Shown in pieces: positions 37,996 to 48,890 of a DNA stretch of 64,000 nucleotides (position 1 is its first letter; every line of letters starts with the position of its first letter). The stretch comes from Ficedula albicollis (taxonomy: Eukaryota > Chordata > Aves > Passeriformes > Muscicapidae), in the NCBI RefSeq assembly GCF_000247815.1, contig NC_021674.1, positions 29,700,901-29,764,900 on the forward strand, given 5' to 3'. A model generated the notes under the pieces. That model did not search any database. It saw only the letters and a list, made by a program, of their open reading frames with translations, and was not told where the DNA came from. The translations under genes and the position numbers were made by a program.

Positions 37996-40900
37996 GTAAG
38001 AGGAAAGGGTTCCCATTATTTTGGCTCAAGCATTATTTTCATTAAAAGAAATTATACGATTTGGACCAAGCAGCCAAGCATGATATAAACCGATCAACTG
38101 TCCATGATATTAAATATCTAACTTTAGAAATAACTCAAGCCCATTCATATACTTCTTTATCTTGATCTATGGAACTGCTTTCTTTCCACAGTCATGAACT
38201 CCCATAAATACAAGAGCATCTAGTGATGCACTTGCACTACATTGCAGTAATTCTGTGGTAATAAATGCAATAATAAACCAACTTCATGGTTCTCATCTCC
38301 CTCATTAATTTTTACCAGGGATTATACATGGGGAAAAAAAACAAAATCAAACCTAAAGAAGTAGGTTTCTCTTCCAAGGTTCTGTAGTCTAAACTTGTGC
38401 AAATTCTGCCCTTTTGTATTAGAAATTTTCTACTGTCTTTGAAGTTGGTCCTGCACTCCCAGGTCTAAAGAAAAGTCCACCATCACAAACTGTGTTATCT
38501 GTCGTTTATAAGAAGAGATAAAGGGCTTTTGTTCAATACAGGTTATCAATTAATGACAACTTCAATTACATTTTAATCTTTTCCTCAAAACTGACTGGAG
38601 ACAAATTATTAGACCTTTCCTGGTATTATATTATCATAATAGTACTGCAAGAACTGGACAAAAATCCTTGAACCTTGAATCCTTGAGTTTCTTTGTGCTC
38701 AAAACATATCCAGTTGCAGAGCTGGGTGCTTAAACAATTTCCACTCTTTCTACCATGTCATTAAAACTGATAAAAATTCAAAACAATTTGTACTGCTCAA
38801 GTCAGAGAACTTCGATGAAGGTACACGATTTTGATCAACAAAAAGCCCAGACCTCGTATATGGATTTAAGCAAACAGTGAAGTTCAGAACAGAAAGGGTA
38901 GAAAAGGTGCCTGAACCTCTATGTCTACAAAGCCAATGTTCTGATTACTAATACTGTGATATATTACTTGTGGAACATTGGGCATTGGCCAGAAAATTGC
39001 TAGACCTTTCAAGAACTTACATGCCTAAAGGCATGTCTATTTATTCACTTTCATGACTTGGTGATATTATCTGTCTTTCCCTTATCTCTCTGATAGCGAT
39101 TGCAGAGATGAAAACCTTGATTTTCATTCTAAACCTGTGATACTTTATGGAGTTGAAAGGTTTATTTAAATCTCCACTACCCTCAAAACATTAGGGGAGG
39201 TCACACGTGTCCAGATTCTTCTCTCTCTGACTCCAGTGGACTTTTCTTAGGTCCCCTGCCATGCCACTCAGAGAATTGCATTTTGTTGCTGTGCCTCTGC
39301 CGAGTTAAACACAATTTCACTTGTAAGCTGTTCCAGATAAAACCGGCTGAGGGCGCCAAATCATCTGCAATGCACCGAGCTTCAAAGTACTGAGACTTGG
39401 TAGTCCTCAAGGTATGCATAAGTGCAGGTCCTCTCTGACCCATATGTTCCTTATAAGACCTGTCAGCAAGTTTGTCTAAGTTTTATTAATATTAGACAAC
39501 ACTAGTCTTCCCATATTAAATCTTGAATGTAAGAAAGCAGTTGTGTCTCTGCATGTTTTAACTATATGGTTAAGCAGGCCTGTTCATCATGTCACAAGTT
39601 CCAGTTTGAAAAATCACAGTAGTTAGTGACACAGTGAGAAACAGCCCCCGGACTCAGCCCATCCAGCTAACAAGCATAAAATGTCCTGTCTTAATGCCCA
39701 TTCTTTAAACCTTAATCCTGCAATGTGAGATTAAAAACAGATTTTTGGTTGGTTTTTTTTTTTTTTTTTTTTTTGCATATCTATTATCACTAATTTAATG
39801 AGTTACCACTTATAATTCATTAACTTTTTACTCCATTGTGCGTGCAACAAATTCTTGTAATTCCATGTCAATAAACAGCATTGGTTCTGCATAGATAAAC
39901 TGCCTAGCTGAGCGATGGGTCTGAGCTGAACTCCTAGCAGGAGCAGCCTGGAGCTTTGGGAAAGTGCAAATCCAAACTCTTTTATCTAATGCATCTCTGG
40001 TGGACATACTTGAGTCAGGAAATTATGCCAGTCTGACAGCATAACTGAGAAGCAGATACATTAAGGAGTCTGTGTTTTGATTATGTCCATACTTTTTCAG
40101 TCTCAAAGGACAAATAGATTATAAATTAGATTATAAATAGATCATAAACAGTATAAACAGACCAAAAGGACCAAATCCTTGTCTATGACCACAGGTGCCT
40201 GCAATGTGCATCGGCAGGGGGACAGGAGCAGAAACAGCAGGCAGTTTTTATCCTTTCCACATTCTACTATAGCTTAATGTAGGTTTCATATGCTTATTGT
40301 AAATTACAGCATATTGTTTTTACATACTGACATACTGACGACTTCTCTCCCAAAGGCAACAGCAAATGTTCACCAACCATTCAGCGTCTGTCATAACCCT
40401 TGCCTGAGCTGTAGATGGAAGGAGCCAGGAGCCATTATAACTATCCCACAGGAACCTGTTTGTTGGGCACCAGGATGCCATTTCATTTACGAGGTTCTTT
40501 CATGGGGTTGTACTTAACAGCATCAATTATACCAAGGAATCTGGCCTTGTCAGACTGTCTGAAAGGTTCAACATTCAAAGTTGCCTTACTCTTCTGTGTT
40601 GGCTCTCATGATGTGAATGTAACTCCTGTAAACTCTTGTGCATTGAAATGCATAGAACTGTCAAGTGTTCCTTACAGTAGTAAATTAAACCTGTGATTAT
40701 TTCAAAATACTCACACCTCAGTACCTTCTGTGTGTTTCTTCTAAGCAGCAAATGAAGTAAGTAACTCTAGAAAATCTGACTTGCTGAATTCCTCTCATTC
40801 TAAGAAAAGGCTTTTAATGGATAATGCAAAGTTCTTTGCCATATTGAAAATAAGCTCTGCTAACGCTTCAGTCATGAGATCACACGTGGTGATGTCCAGC

Positions 40901-42004
40901 AGCTCTCTGATAAATTTGACAAATGCTGTTGATTTTTTACTGAAGGAATGAAATTGTCTACTGAGGATACACAGTGCACCAGTACAGATCATCTAATGTT
41001 GCAGAACCTGTCCAAAATCAGACACTTTAAGTATTAGTTACTTAAGAAAAGCAATTATTAGAAAAGCAATCTTTCTGGGAGTGGTTAACATTTGAATCAA
41101 GAAAGACTGTCTTCTTGGGTCTCATACTCCTGGAACCAGCTAAAGCTGGGTTTGCTGTTGACTCCTGCACATGTCTTGCATCATGCAAAGTCTTTAAAAG
41201 AGATGAACAAGTAATTCCTTCAGGCATTTTGCAAAATTATGAAGGCTTTGACTTAGCTTTTGTAAGGTATGTGACAAACAAGGGGATTCTTAAAACCCCA
41301 ACCACTGAGCAGAGGGAAACCATTCTCCCACAGAGAAATCCTTGGGGACAGCAAAGGAACACAATCTTCATTAAGGCAGTTGACAGGATATTTGATGCAG
41401 GAACAGTAATATTTTGCCACACAGTAGTTTTGGTCTGGTAAGAGCTATCTGGAATAGCAGGAAATATTTTACTAGTTAATCTTTCAGACTAGGAGAAGCC
41501 TAATATTCACTGAAAATTTTATGGAAGTCATAGCCAAAAAGAGTAATTCATCCTTACTAGTACTGACATGGAGGGAACAGAAATGAGCATGTTCCCCATT
41601 CCCCTGCCCACAGACACAACATTTACACGTGCCTAAATTAAAAACTTGAATGAGATTACTAGATTACAGAAGGAGAGAAGAGCAACTAGTTTATTTCTTA
41701 CGGAACAACTTGATTTTTTTCCCATTTTGATCACTTTGGGGAATCCTCCACCCCCTTCCCCTTAGATTTCATCTAGCTGGGGAACATACCAGACTTCAAT
41801 GACGTGTTCTCCTGTAGAAAGAGTTCAATAGGCAAGCTCTATTTCCAAGTTTTGCCATGTCAGCAGAAGTTCTTTTTAGTCCAACTCTACCCTTTCATCT
41901 GCGCTGTTTATCACTCTGGTTGCTCAAGAGGGAAAACAGTATTTTCTTATCTCTATTTCTGACAATCTTCCTCATCTCTTCTCCTTTGACCTTTTCCGCT
42001 TCAG
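37996..42004 (+). other. KCNK16: KCNK16 intron 1 (4.0 kb)
   Basis: Intronic DNA with an uninterrupted T tract at about 39751-39774 and a loose AGATTATAAA-type repeat near 40.1 kb. No exon or clear transposon seen; several open frames near 40.4 and 41.2 kb resemble nothing known. Confidence 0.8.
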
Positions 42005-42119
42005 GTCCTCATGGAAGCATGGGAAAAAGGGGTCAATCCAGAAGGAAACTCTACGAATCCCAGTAACTGGGACTTCAGCAACTCCTTCTTTTTTGCAGGA
42101 ACTGTTGTCACCACTATAG
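42005..42119 (+). CDS. KCNK16: KCNK16 coding exon 2 (cap helix 2 and pore helix 1)
   Basis: This 115-bp exon (acceptor cttttccgcttcag, donor gtgagg) enters phase 0 and leaves phase 1. It encodes VLMEAWEKGVNPEGNSTN, then PSNWDFSNSFFFAGTVVTTI. The human protein reads MEAWVKGVNPKGNSTNPSNWDF and FFFAGTVVTTIG here. NST is a second possible glycosylation site. The exon stops inside the first selectivity filter, whose Gly is split across the intron, as is usual in this family. Confidence 0.97.
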
Positions 42120-42249
42120 GTGAGGTGCTCTCCTTCCTTAAAAACTGGTGTTTCCTCCAACTGTCCTGTAAAGCCCCCAGAAATGTGTAATTAGTTGTCA
42201 GAATACACCTGCAAGACAATGTGGGTTATGGTTTTCTATTGGTTTCCAA

Positions 42250-42304
42250 TTATTTTTCTGTATTTTCTGTTATTTTTCTGTATTTTCTGTTATTTTTCTG
42301 TATA
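42250..42304. repeat. 20-bp unit repeated about 2.7 times
   Basis: The unit 'ttatttttctgtattttctg' repeats within KCNK16 intron 2, so this short intron carries a minisatellite-like patch. Confidence 0.9.
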
Positions 42305-42673
42305 CAGTATTTTATATTCCCAAAAATGCTGAGTGCCTACTTGGTACATGCAAGATAATTTTGTATATGGACAGCACATTTTTAGGTTGCAATGAAGCAC
42401 TGAGTCACACTCACCACAAAATAAGAGACCTATAGAAATTTACAATAGTACCTGGAAGAGAATTATTTTTTATGTTTAATTTTTAGCTAGTAGTAGTGAA
42501 TGCAAAAGGCTTCATCATAAGCAATGGAAATTTGCAGATTGATTTAATTACAGAAAATCATAGATCCACAGGTTCCTGAAGCTTAATGTAGTTGAGCTTC
42601 CAAGTTCACAAACACTCCATGATGCCTACAGCTTGACTGTAGAGCCTTTTCATGTTTTCTTCTTTTTTTCCAG

Positions 42674-42840
42674 GTTATGGTAATCTGTCCCCCAGCACAG
42701 TGGCAGGGCAGATATTCTGTGTGTTTTATGCCTTGTTTGGAGTGCCCCTCAACCTGGCCTTCCTTAATCAGCTGGGGAAAGCTCTCAATGCTCATCTGCT
42801 TACCCTGGAAAGATGGGTGCAAAAGCCAGGGCGTGCTCAG
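42674..42840 (+). CDS. KCNK16: KCNK16 coding exon 3 (filter 1 and TM2)
   Basis: This 167-bp exon (acceptor tctttttttccag, donor gtacag) enters phase 1 and leaves phase 0. It completes the filter as GYGNLSPSTVAGQ and continues FCVFYALFGVPLNLAFLNQL (TM2), then GKALNAHLLTLERWVQKPGR. Human TALK-1 has GYGNLAPSTEAGQVFCVFYA and IERW in the same places. The Gly in GVPLN is the usual TM2 hinge position of K2P channels. Confidence 0.97.
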
Positions 42841-45247
42841 GTACAGTGTCAAGCTACCATTTGTTTTCACTATTTTAAAACTAGTTAAAATTCTTTTCTC
42901 AGATAGCTCCTGCTGCTAGCTTAGGTTTCTTTGTGTGAACCATAGCAGTTACGGGGCCCTCTCTATCAGAAACTTCATAGACTTAATTTACCTACGATAG
43001 CTTTAAAGCTATAGGCTTTTGCTTCAAGGGCCCTAGATTTGCTTTTTTAAAACCTTACTCAGCAAAACCATAGACCTGGTGACCTTGGCAGAATACGTGC
43101 GTACACGCATTGCCAAATCAAGTTCTTATTCTCCAGCCTATGCCAGCATCTATCCGGAGTCTAGGTCTACACTGTGCAAAGGCAACTTATTTTTATGGCC
43201 TAATGATCTGACTGGAATTAGCTTTCCTGTTAGTGCCAGCAGCTGAGCACTTCCTTCCTTCTCTTAAAATGCAAACACTCCTCCTTACTTACAGTTTATT
43301 GGTGAGTCATTGAACTAGTCCAGATATTTTTTAATAAGAAAAGCACCGATAATGGCAAATACATGAAGGTCATTTATTACAAAGTTCGTGCATGTTTCTG
43401 AGAAAAGGTTCAATGAATTAACCCCTTCAATTAGGGAAAAGGGAGATTAGATATGTGAGATATGTTGAAACATTTCAGAGTTCCGGCACAAGTTTTTACA
43501 TTTACATTTGTAAAATCTCTTGGCTCACTGCATTCTTTATCTACAATGGGAAAGCCATAAAGGTGCCATCAAATGCAGACATGGATTATATAAGCAAGAA
43601 ATTCTTTAGCTGCATAACCTCTGCCTGTTCCCCAAACACATGAAGCTGTACCACCAGAAGGATTTTCCTGCTAGTATAGCTGCATCTTTCCTGAGGTTTC
43701 TGATAGCAGCTCAGAGATGTGATCTTTTTTTTCTCCCTTTTCACTCCTGAGTTGATACCTCATTTCTGACATAGATCAGACAAAGCTTTGGAGCTTGTTT
43801 GGTCTGAAATGTTTATTCAAGGAAGTTGGTTAATCTCCTTATAAACAGAATTTTGTCATGCTCTGGGAAATAAATTGCAATCAGTTCTTCGTTATTCCTG
43901 ACTTACCATTCCCAACATTACAGGTTTATACAAGAAAGTTCTTAAAAGACAGGTTAAAAAGTAAAATTGTTCATTTTGGTATGCATTTTTATGCAAAGTT
44001 TAGTACGTAATTAAATGCTATTGCAGTACTGGAATTAGGTAAATGAGAACAATTAAATTATATATCAACTATACTCGTGTCAATCAGTAATCCTCAAACT
44101 ACTCTGCAAATAAGGCAAGTGTTATTATACCATCAATCAGTAATCCTCAAACTACTCTGCAAATGAGGCAAGTGTTGTTATTCCGCTAGAGAGAAAACAA
44201 CACATAATATAGAAGTGCCTTGTCAAAGTCACCCAGTCATCTCAAGCCAAGTTTCTCAAGCTCAGAGCATTATCTCACTTTTTATGTGAGATAATTCAGA
44301 GAGAGAAATTAAAACATGCTATCTGGACCTTCCTCTTTATAAACAGTGATTTGGCTTTTCATCCAGTCACAATAGACTTCTATTAATTTCATTAGAAAAT
44401 CATACTCTGGTTTGATTGCCCTTGAGGGCATTTTTAAATAATTGCAATGAGTTTGCATCAGCCCACACATCATTAGTCAAAAGTTCACCAGAATGTGTTC
44501 CCTGGAAACTCATGAGGTCCTGATCATCAATCCTAAACTCCTAAAATCCCTTCAAGACCCATCCACTGACCATTCTTTCTGCCTATCTACTGCAGACACA
44601 TATACAGTAACTTATCTTCCTAAGGTAGATGTTTGTGCTGAGAGGCACAGATCTGCCCTGTGCTGAAACAAGCCAGTTCTGCTCTGAGCACTTCTAAGTT
44701 AAAAATTAAAGCAGGCAAACTGACTTCACTTGGGTTTCATCCAAGCATATTTTTGGCTGAGCTCTTGCAAGCCACTTTATAATTCTTTGAAAACAGTCAT
44801 AGTGAAAATAACCCTAATTTGTTGTTGCCAAATTTTGTTTCATGAGTTATGCAGTACATGGTGATTTTCCTCAAAGACAAGAGCTAGGTGACTATAAGAG
44901 CATATCTACTTGAATTGAAATTGTAAAATGAGTATTTCATTCCAATGGCTGTCATAGTAAGTCTGAAAATATGACTGGAGCATTCTTGAAAACTCATTGC
45001 AAAAAGGTTTTTTAAAATCCTCCTTTTTTCTTAATTTTAAGATTTTTTTTTCCATGGTTAGGTACAGTATCTATGTGCAGAGTAAACAGTGAGCTCAACC
45101 TGCAGTAAGTGGAAGCATTTCCTTATCCTTCTTTTTTTTGCCATTGTTCCCAGGTGGAGTGGGTTTATGATTCAAGAGTAAAACAGACCCAGAAATTTTG
45201 ACAACTGCTCCATGCTCTTTAGCTGCCATCTTCCTCTTTTCTTTCAG
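42841..45247 (+). other. KCNK16: KCNK16 intron 3 (2.4 kb)
   Basis: Contains a 53-bp tandem doublet at 44080-44183, and its last 435 bases belong to the 1057-bp duplication that carries exon 4. Nothing else recognised. Confidence 0.8.
44080..44183. repeat. Tandem doublet, 53-bp unit
   Basis: 'tcaatcagtaatcctcaaac' begins at 44080 and 44133. Copies differ at caaataagg/caaatgagg and ttattat/ttgttat. Confidence 0.95.
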
Positions 45248-45413
45248 GTGGTTCAAACACTGGCAGTGGCCATCTTCCTCACTACTGGGACCTTGCTTTT
45301 CCTGGTGTTCCCACCATTAGTCTTCAGTTATGTAGAAGGCTGGAGCTATGGAGAAGGCTTTTATTTCACCTTCATCACCCTGAGCACCATTGGATTTGGG
45401 GACTATGTAGTAG
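45248..45413 (+). CDS. KCNK16: KCNK16 coding exon 4, copy 1 (TM3 and filter 2)
   Basis: This 166-bp exon (acceptor cttttctttcag, donor gtaaaa) enters phase 0 and leaves phase 1. It encodes VVQTLAVAIFLTTGTLLF (TM3), VFPPLVFSYVEGWSYGEG, and [18 protein letters not shown] with the second pore filter. Human TALK-1 has [28 protein letters not shown]. The same exon recurs at 46305. Only one copy can be used if the channel is to stay in frame. Confidence 0.93.
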
Positions 45414-46304
45414 GTAAAAAAGAACATGAACTGGATTGAGCTTTGTTGAAATTCATAACTCTAGTATAAAACTAAATACGGGGAGAATAGCTATCCATTA
45501 CACTATAGATCTGGTCAAGAGTGAGCTCAGCCAGAGCAGTAACGAGCTAATGACCTAATAATAGGATATAAACATTTATTTTTCCTTTGACAGCCAATCT
45601 GAGAGTCACCCAACTCATTTCACACACTCCACTGTACACTCTTTCAACAGTGGCTGTGTTCAGGCTGGTACAAACATTATCAACAGTGAAAGGTGGAATA
45701 TAAATAAAATTCCTCTTTCAGTATTAAGCCTTTAAACCAATCTCTCCTAACACTGATTTGTTTTAGCAAGTGCCTATAATTCTCAACAACAAATCATATC
45801 AAATATTAAACAATCAGTACTTAAAATGGGGAGAAGATTACTGAAAACCACAGGATGCCTCTGAAGAAACCTAATTTGTTGTTGCCAAATTTTGTTTCAT
45901 GAGTTATGCAGTACATGGTGATTTTCCTCAAAGACAAGAGCTAGGTGACTATAAGAGCATATCTACTTGAATTGAAATTGTAAAATGAGTATTTCATTCC
46001 AATGGCTGTCATAGTAAGTCTGAAAATATGACTGGAGCATTCTTGAAAACTCATTGCAAAAAGGTTTTTTAAAATCCTCCTTTTTTCTTAATTTTAAGAT
46101 TTTTTTTTCCATGGTTAGGTACAGTATCTATGTGCAGAGTAAACAGTGAGCTCAACCTGCAGTAAGTGGAAGCATTTCCTTATCCTTCTTTTTTTTGCCA
46201 TTGTTCCCAGGTGGAGTGGGTTTATGATTCAAGAGTAAAACAGACCCAGAAATTTTGACAACTGCTCCATGCTCTTTAGCTGCCATCTTCCTCTTTACTT
46301 TCAG

Positions 46305-46470
46305 GTGGTTCAAACACTGGCAGTGGCCATCTTCCTCACTACTGGGACCTTGCTTTTCCTGGTGTTCCCACCATTAGTCTTCAGTTATGTAGAAGGCTGG
46401 AGCTATGGAGAAGGCTTTTATTTCACCTTCATCACCCTGAGCACCATTGGATTTGGGGACTATGTAGTAG
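46305..46470 (+). CDS. KCNK16: KCNK16 coding exon 4, copy 2 (tandem duplicate)
   Basis: The coding sequence is the same as exon 4 at 45248-45413, with an intact donor and an acceptor tract that has one T-to-A change. Because 166 is not a multiple of three, splicing both copies would shift the frame: the second copy reads open in the shifted frame and translation then stops at TGA 47888-47890 in exon 5, losing pore helix 2 in copy 2 and TM4. Alternatives are mutually exclusive use of either copy, or an assembly artefact. Confidence 0.6.
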
Positions 46471-47784
46471 GTAAAAAAGAACATGAACTGGATTGAGCTT
46501 TGTTGAAATTCATAACTCTAGTATAAAACTAAATACGGGGAGAATAGCTATCCATTACACTATAGATCTGGTCAAGAGTGAGCTCAGCCAGAGCAGTAAT
46601 GAGCTAATGACCTAATAATAGGATATAAACATTTATTTTTCCTTTGACAGCCAATCTGAGAGTCACCCAACTCATTTCACACACTCCACTGTACACTCTT
46701 TCAACAGTGGCTGTGTTCAGGCTGGTACAAACATTATCAACAGTGAAAGGTGGAATATAAATAAAATTCCTCTTTCAGTATTAAGCCTTTAAACCAATCT
46801 CTCCTAACACTGATTTGTTTTAGCAAGTGCCTATAATTCTCAACAACAAATCATATCAAATATTAAACAATCAGTACTTAAAATGGGGAGAAGATTACTG
46901 AAAACCACAGGATGCCTCTGAAGAAAACAAACCCAGTGACATTACATAGTCTTTAGAGCTCTAGGTTGAGAACTTTGTGGTAGAGAACAAACCCAGTGAC
47001 ATTACATAGTCTTTAGACCTCTAGGTTAAGAACTTTGTGGTAGAAACACGAGGGGCTATTTTTCCACACACTTACTTGAACAAATGCATAATCTTAACAG
47101 ATTATGTGTGTCTAATGTGTTTATTTGTTAAAATCACTAGGGTTTCTTGCTTCACAAGTAATAGCTCTCCTCTCCTAAAGGTCATAACTATGTAGCAAAA
47201 GGAGATAAAAAAGAATCCCATATTGAATCTGACACTGTAGAGTTTCATGACTGTATCAGCTGCAGTGATTGTTCATGCTGTGGAAATATCAAACCAGGGA
47301 TTAATATGCTCATAACCACTTAATTAAAATGGCTACATTATCCATATTATCCACGTGCTTGTGAATCCCAGGTACTGAGGTAATATCACCCTTTAAGAAG
47401 CAATTACTGCATCATTAAATTGCAGCTTTCTAAATCATTTGATGTCCTCTGTGTGCCTTTTGAGTAAAATATGATTAATATGCATTCAACATTTAATTTC
47501 CAAGATTTTTTTCCTTTGTTGTTGGCTAGGAACCATTGACTTTCAGTATCCCTGATTAATATTAGATATGGTTATTTTTATTATACAGCCTCAGCTTCAG
47601 GGATTTCATGCTAACTATGCTAAGCTTAACTTGAGAGCATGAAAAAAAAAATCTATCTGCTGATGGATCACACAAGCTCACTAACACACACACTTTTGCT
47701 AGGAGTGGGGAGGGTGTGTGAGTATATATGTTTAGCAGTCCAAAGCTGCCAAGATAAATATACACATTTTCCTGGATCTTTCAG
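46471..47784 (+). other. KCNK16: KCNK16 intron 4 (1.3 kb after copy 2)
   Basis: The first 456 bases belong to the 1057-bp duplication and the next 119 to a 60-bp doublet. The rest is AT-rich with a short A run at about 47642 and a CACACA stretch near 47687; no other element is seen. Confidence 0.8.
46926..47044. repeat. Tandem doublet, 60-bp unit, abutting the 1057-bp duplication
   Basis: 'acaaacccagtgacattaca' begins at 46927 and 46987. Copies differ at tagagct/tagacct and ggttgag/ggttaag. Confidence 0.95.
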
Positions 47785-48008
47785 GCACGAACCCAAACAA
47801 GCACTATATCCCCGTGTACAGGAGCCTAACTGCAATATGGATTGTTTTTGGCTTGGCCTGGCTGGCTCTGGTCTTCAACGTGGGAGCTGACTTGATGGAA
47901 AGATACCTTCAGCTAAAGTGGCACAAGTCTGATTTAAGCTTGGCAGAAGGAGACACCACCAAGCTGGAAGATGAACCTGAGCAGCCTAGAATCCATATTC
48001 CCAGCTGA
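47785..48008 (+). CDS. KCNK16: KCNK16 coding exon 5 (TM4, tail and stop)
   Basis: The exon (acceptor ctggatctttcag) enters phase 1 and runs to TGA at 48006-48008. It encodes TNPNKHYIPVYRSLTAIWIV, FGLAWLALVFNVGADLM (TM4) and a tail of about 40 residues with an acidic LEDEPEQP stretch. Human TALK-1 has TDPSKHYISVYRSLAAIWILLGLAWLAL. The tail beyond TM4 is shorter than and unlike the human Arg-rich tail, so cytoplasmic regulation may differ; that part is inference. Confidence 0.95.
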
Positions 48009-48890
48009 GTAAGGTACAAAGAAAGTAGTCTTGAAACAGCATCTTCCATCTGTATCTCCCACTAAGCAACCCCTGTGGATAAAGGACTAAACCACGGGCT
48101 GTGGATTGTTTCCTAACGAGGAAATGTTTCAGATATAGGTGGAAATTTCCACACCCTGTGTAGGTATCAGCCAGTTAAAACCCCAAGGAAGGAGCATACA
48201 TGGTAACACAACTGTGCCAGGATTCATTTTACATTCCTCATTCTAAGGCAACTTCCCCTGAAGTAACCAATTATTATCCTTTCTCTTTCTCTGGTGGGAT
48301 TCAGTTCTTACAATCACTCATTTTCAAAAAAAATCCAGAGTGATTGCCTCCCAGCTTCAATAAGAAGTCATTTCATCAAGAATCTCAAATGGAAAAAGTC
48401 AGGTACAGAAATCTTTCTTCATTTTCAATCAGAAAACAAAAAAAAACCACAGAAGAATAACATCAGTTATGAGCACCTGCTTAATGACATCCACCCAATT
48501 AAGATTCAGTTGATATTATCTAAAATTAACAGCTTTCATATAAAATGACATAATCTCTTTATTTTCTGGGCTAAAATACTTCTCTTTTAATTGTGAGGAA
48601 ATTATATGTCTGTCCAGCTCTGCCTGGATTGTTACAATTTGTCTCAGAGCAAACTGCCAGCTCAGAGCAGTTCATTTCACAGCCACCTGAAAACAGCACT
48701 TTAAACTAAATCCAAGAGCAAGGAGACATGCTTATTTCTAGCCAGATCACAAATTCCATTAGAGCCCAGAATTCCCTTTGGGCCAGCTCATAGAGGAGCT
48801 ATTATGCACCATACAGAACTGATGCTGTACATTTACCTCTAAATAAGGCCAATGATAGGTTCTTGCAATAAATCTGATCCTCAGTCAGAC
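48009..48890 (+). other. KCNK16: Likely KCNK16 3' UTR
   Basis: No coding signal after the stop. The end is placed by the AATAAA at 48867-48872. An 84-codon frame at 48294-48548 is Lys/Asn-rich and not gene-like. Confidence 0.5.
48867..48872 (+). promoter_or_regulatory. Candidate polyadenylation signal AATAAA (KCNK16)
   Basis: First canonical AATAAA found after the KCNK16 stop, in 'cttgcaataaatctgatc'. Use is not verified. Confidence 0.4.

Larger units (their letters stand above)
44813..46926. repeat. Tandem duplication, 1057-bp unit, carrying KCNK16 exon 4
   Basis: Copy 1 is 44813-45869 and copy 2 is 45870-46926. I found only a couple of differences: one in the acceptor tract (cctcttttctttcag versus cctctttactttcag) and one downstream (gtaacgagc versus gtaatgagc). 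Near-identity over 1 kb means either a very recent event or an assembly duplication. Copy 2 ends exactly where a 60-bp doublet begins. Confidence 0.98.
37783..48008 (+). other. KCNK16: KCNK16 (TALK-1) gene, coding span
   Basis: Five coding exons (37783-37995, 42005-42119, 42674-42840, 45248-45413 or its copy 46305-46470, and 47785-48008) give a 294-residue two-pore-domain K+ channel; human TALK-1 is about 309. Visible parts are: TM1 about residues 16-35; extracellular cap with NYTC (57-60); pore 1 filter TTIGYG (107-112); TM2 following; TM3 about 170-190; pore 2 filter STIGFG (211-216); TM4 about 235-254; a short cytoplasmic acidic tail. TALK-1 is known as an alkaline-activated background channel of plasma membrane, prominent in pancreatic islets. 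Exon 4 is present twice in tandem. KIF6 lies upstream and a KCNK17-like exon downstream, all + strand, as in other vertebrates. Confidence 0.95.
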
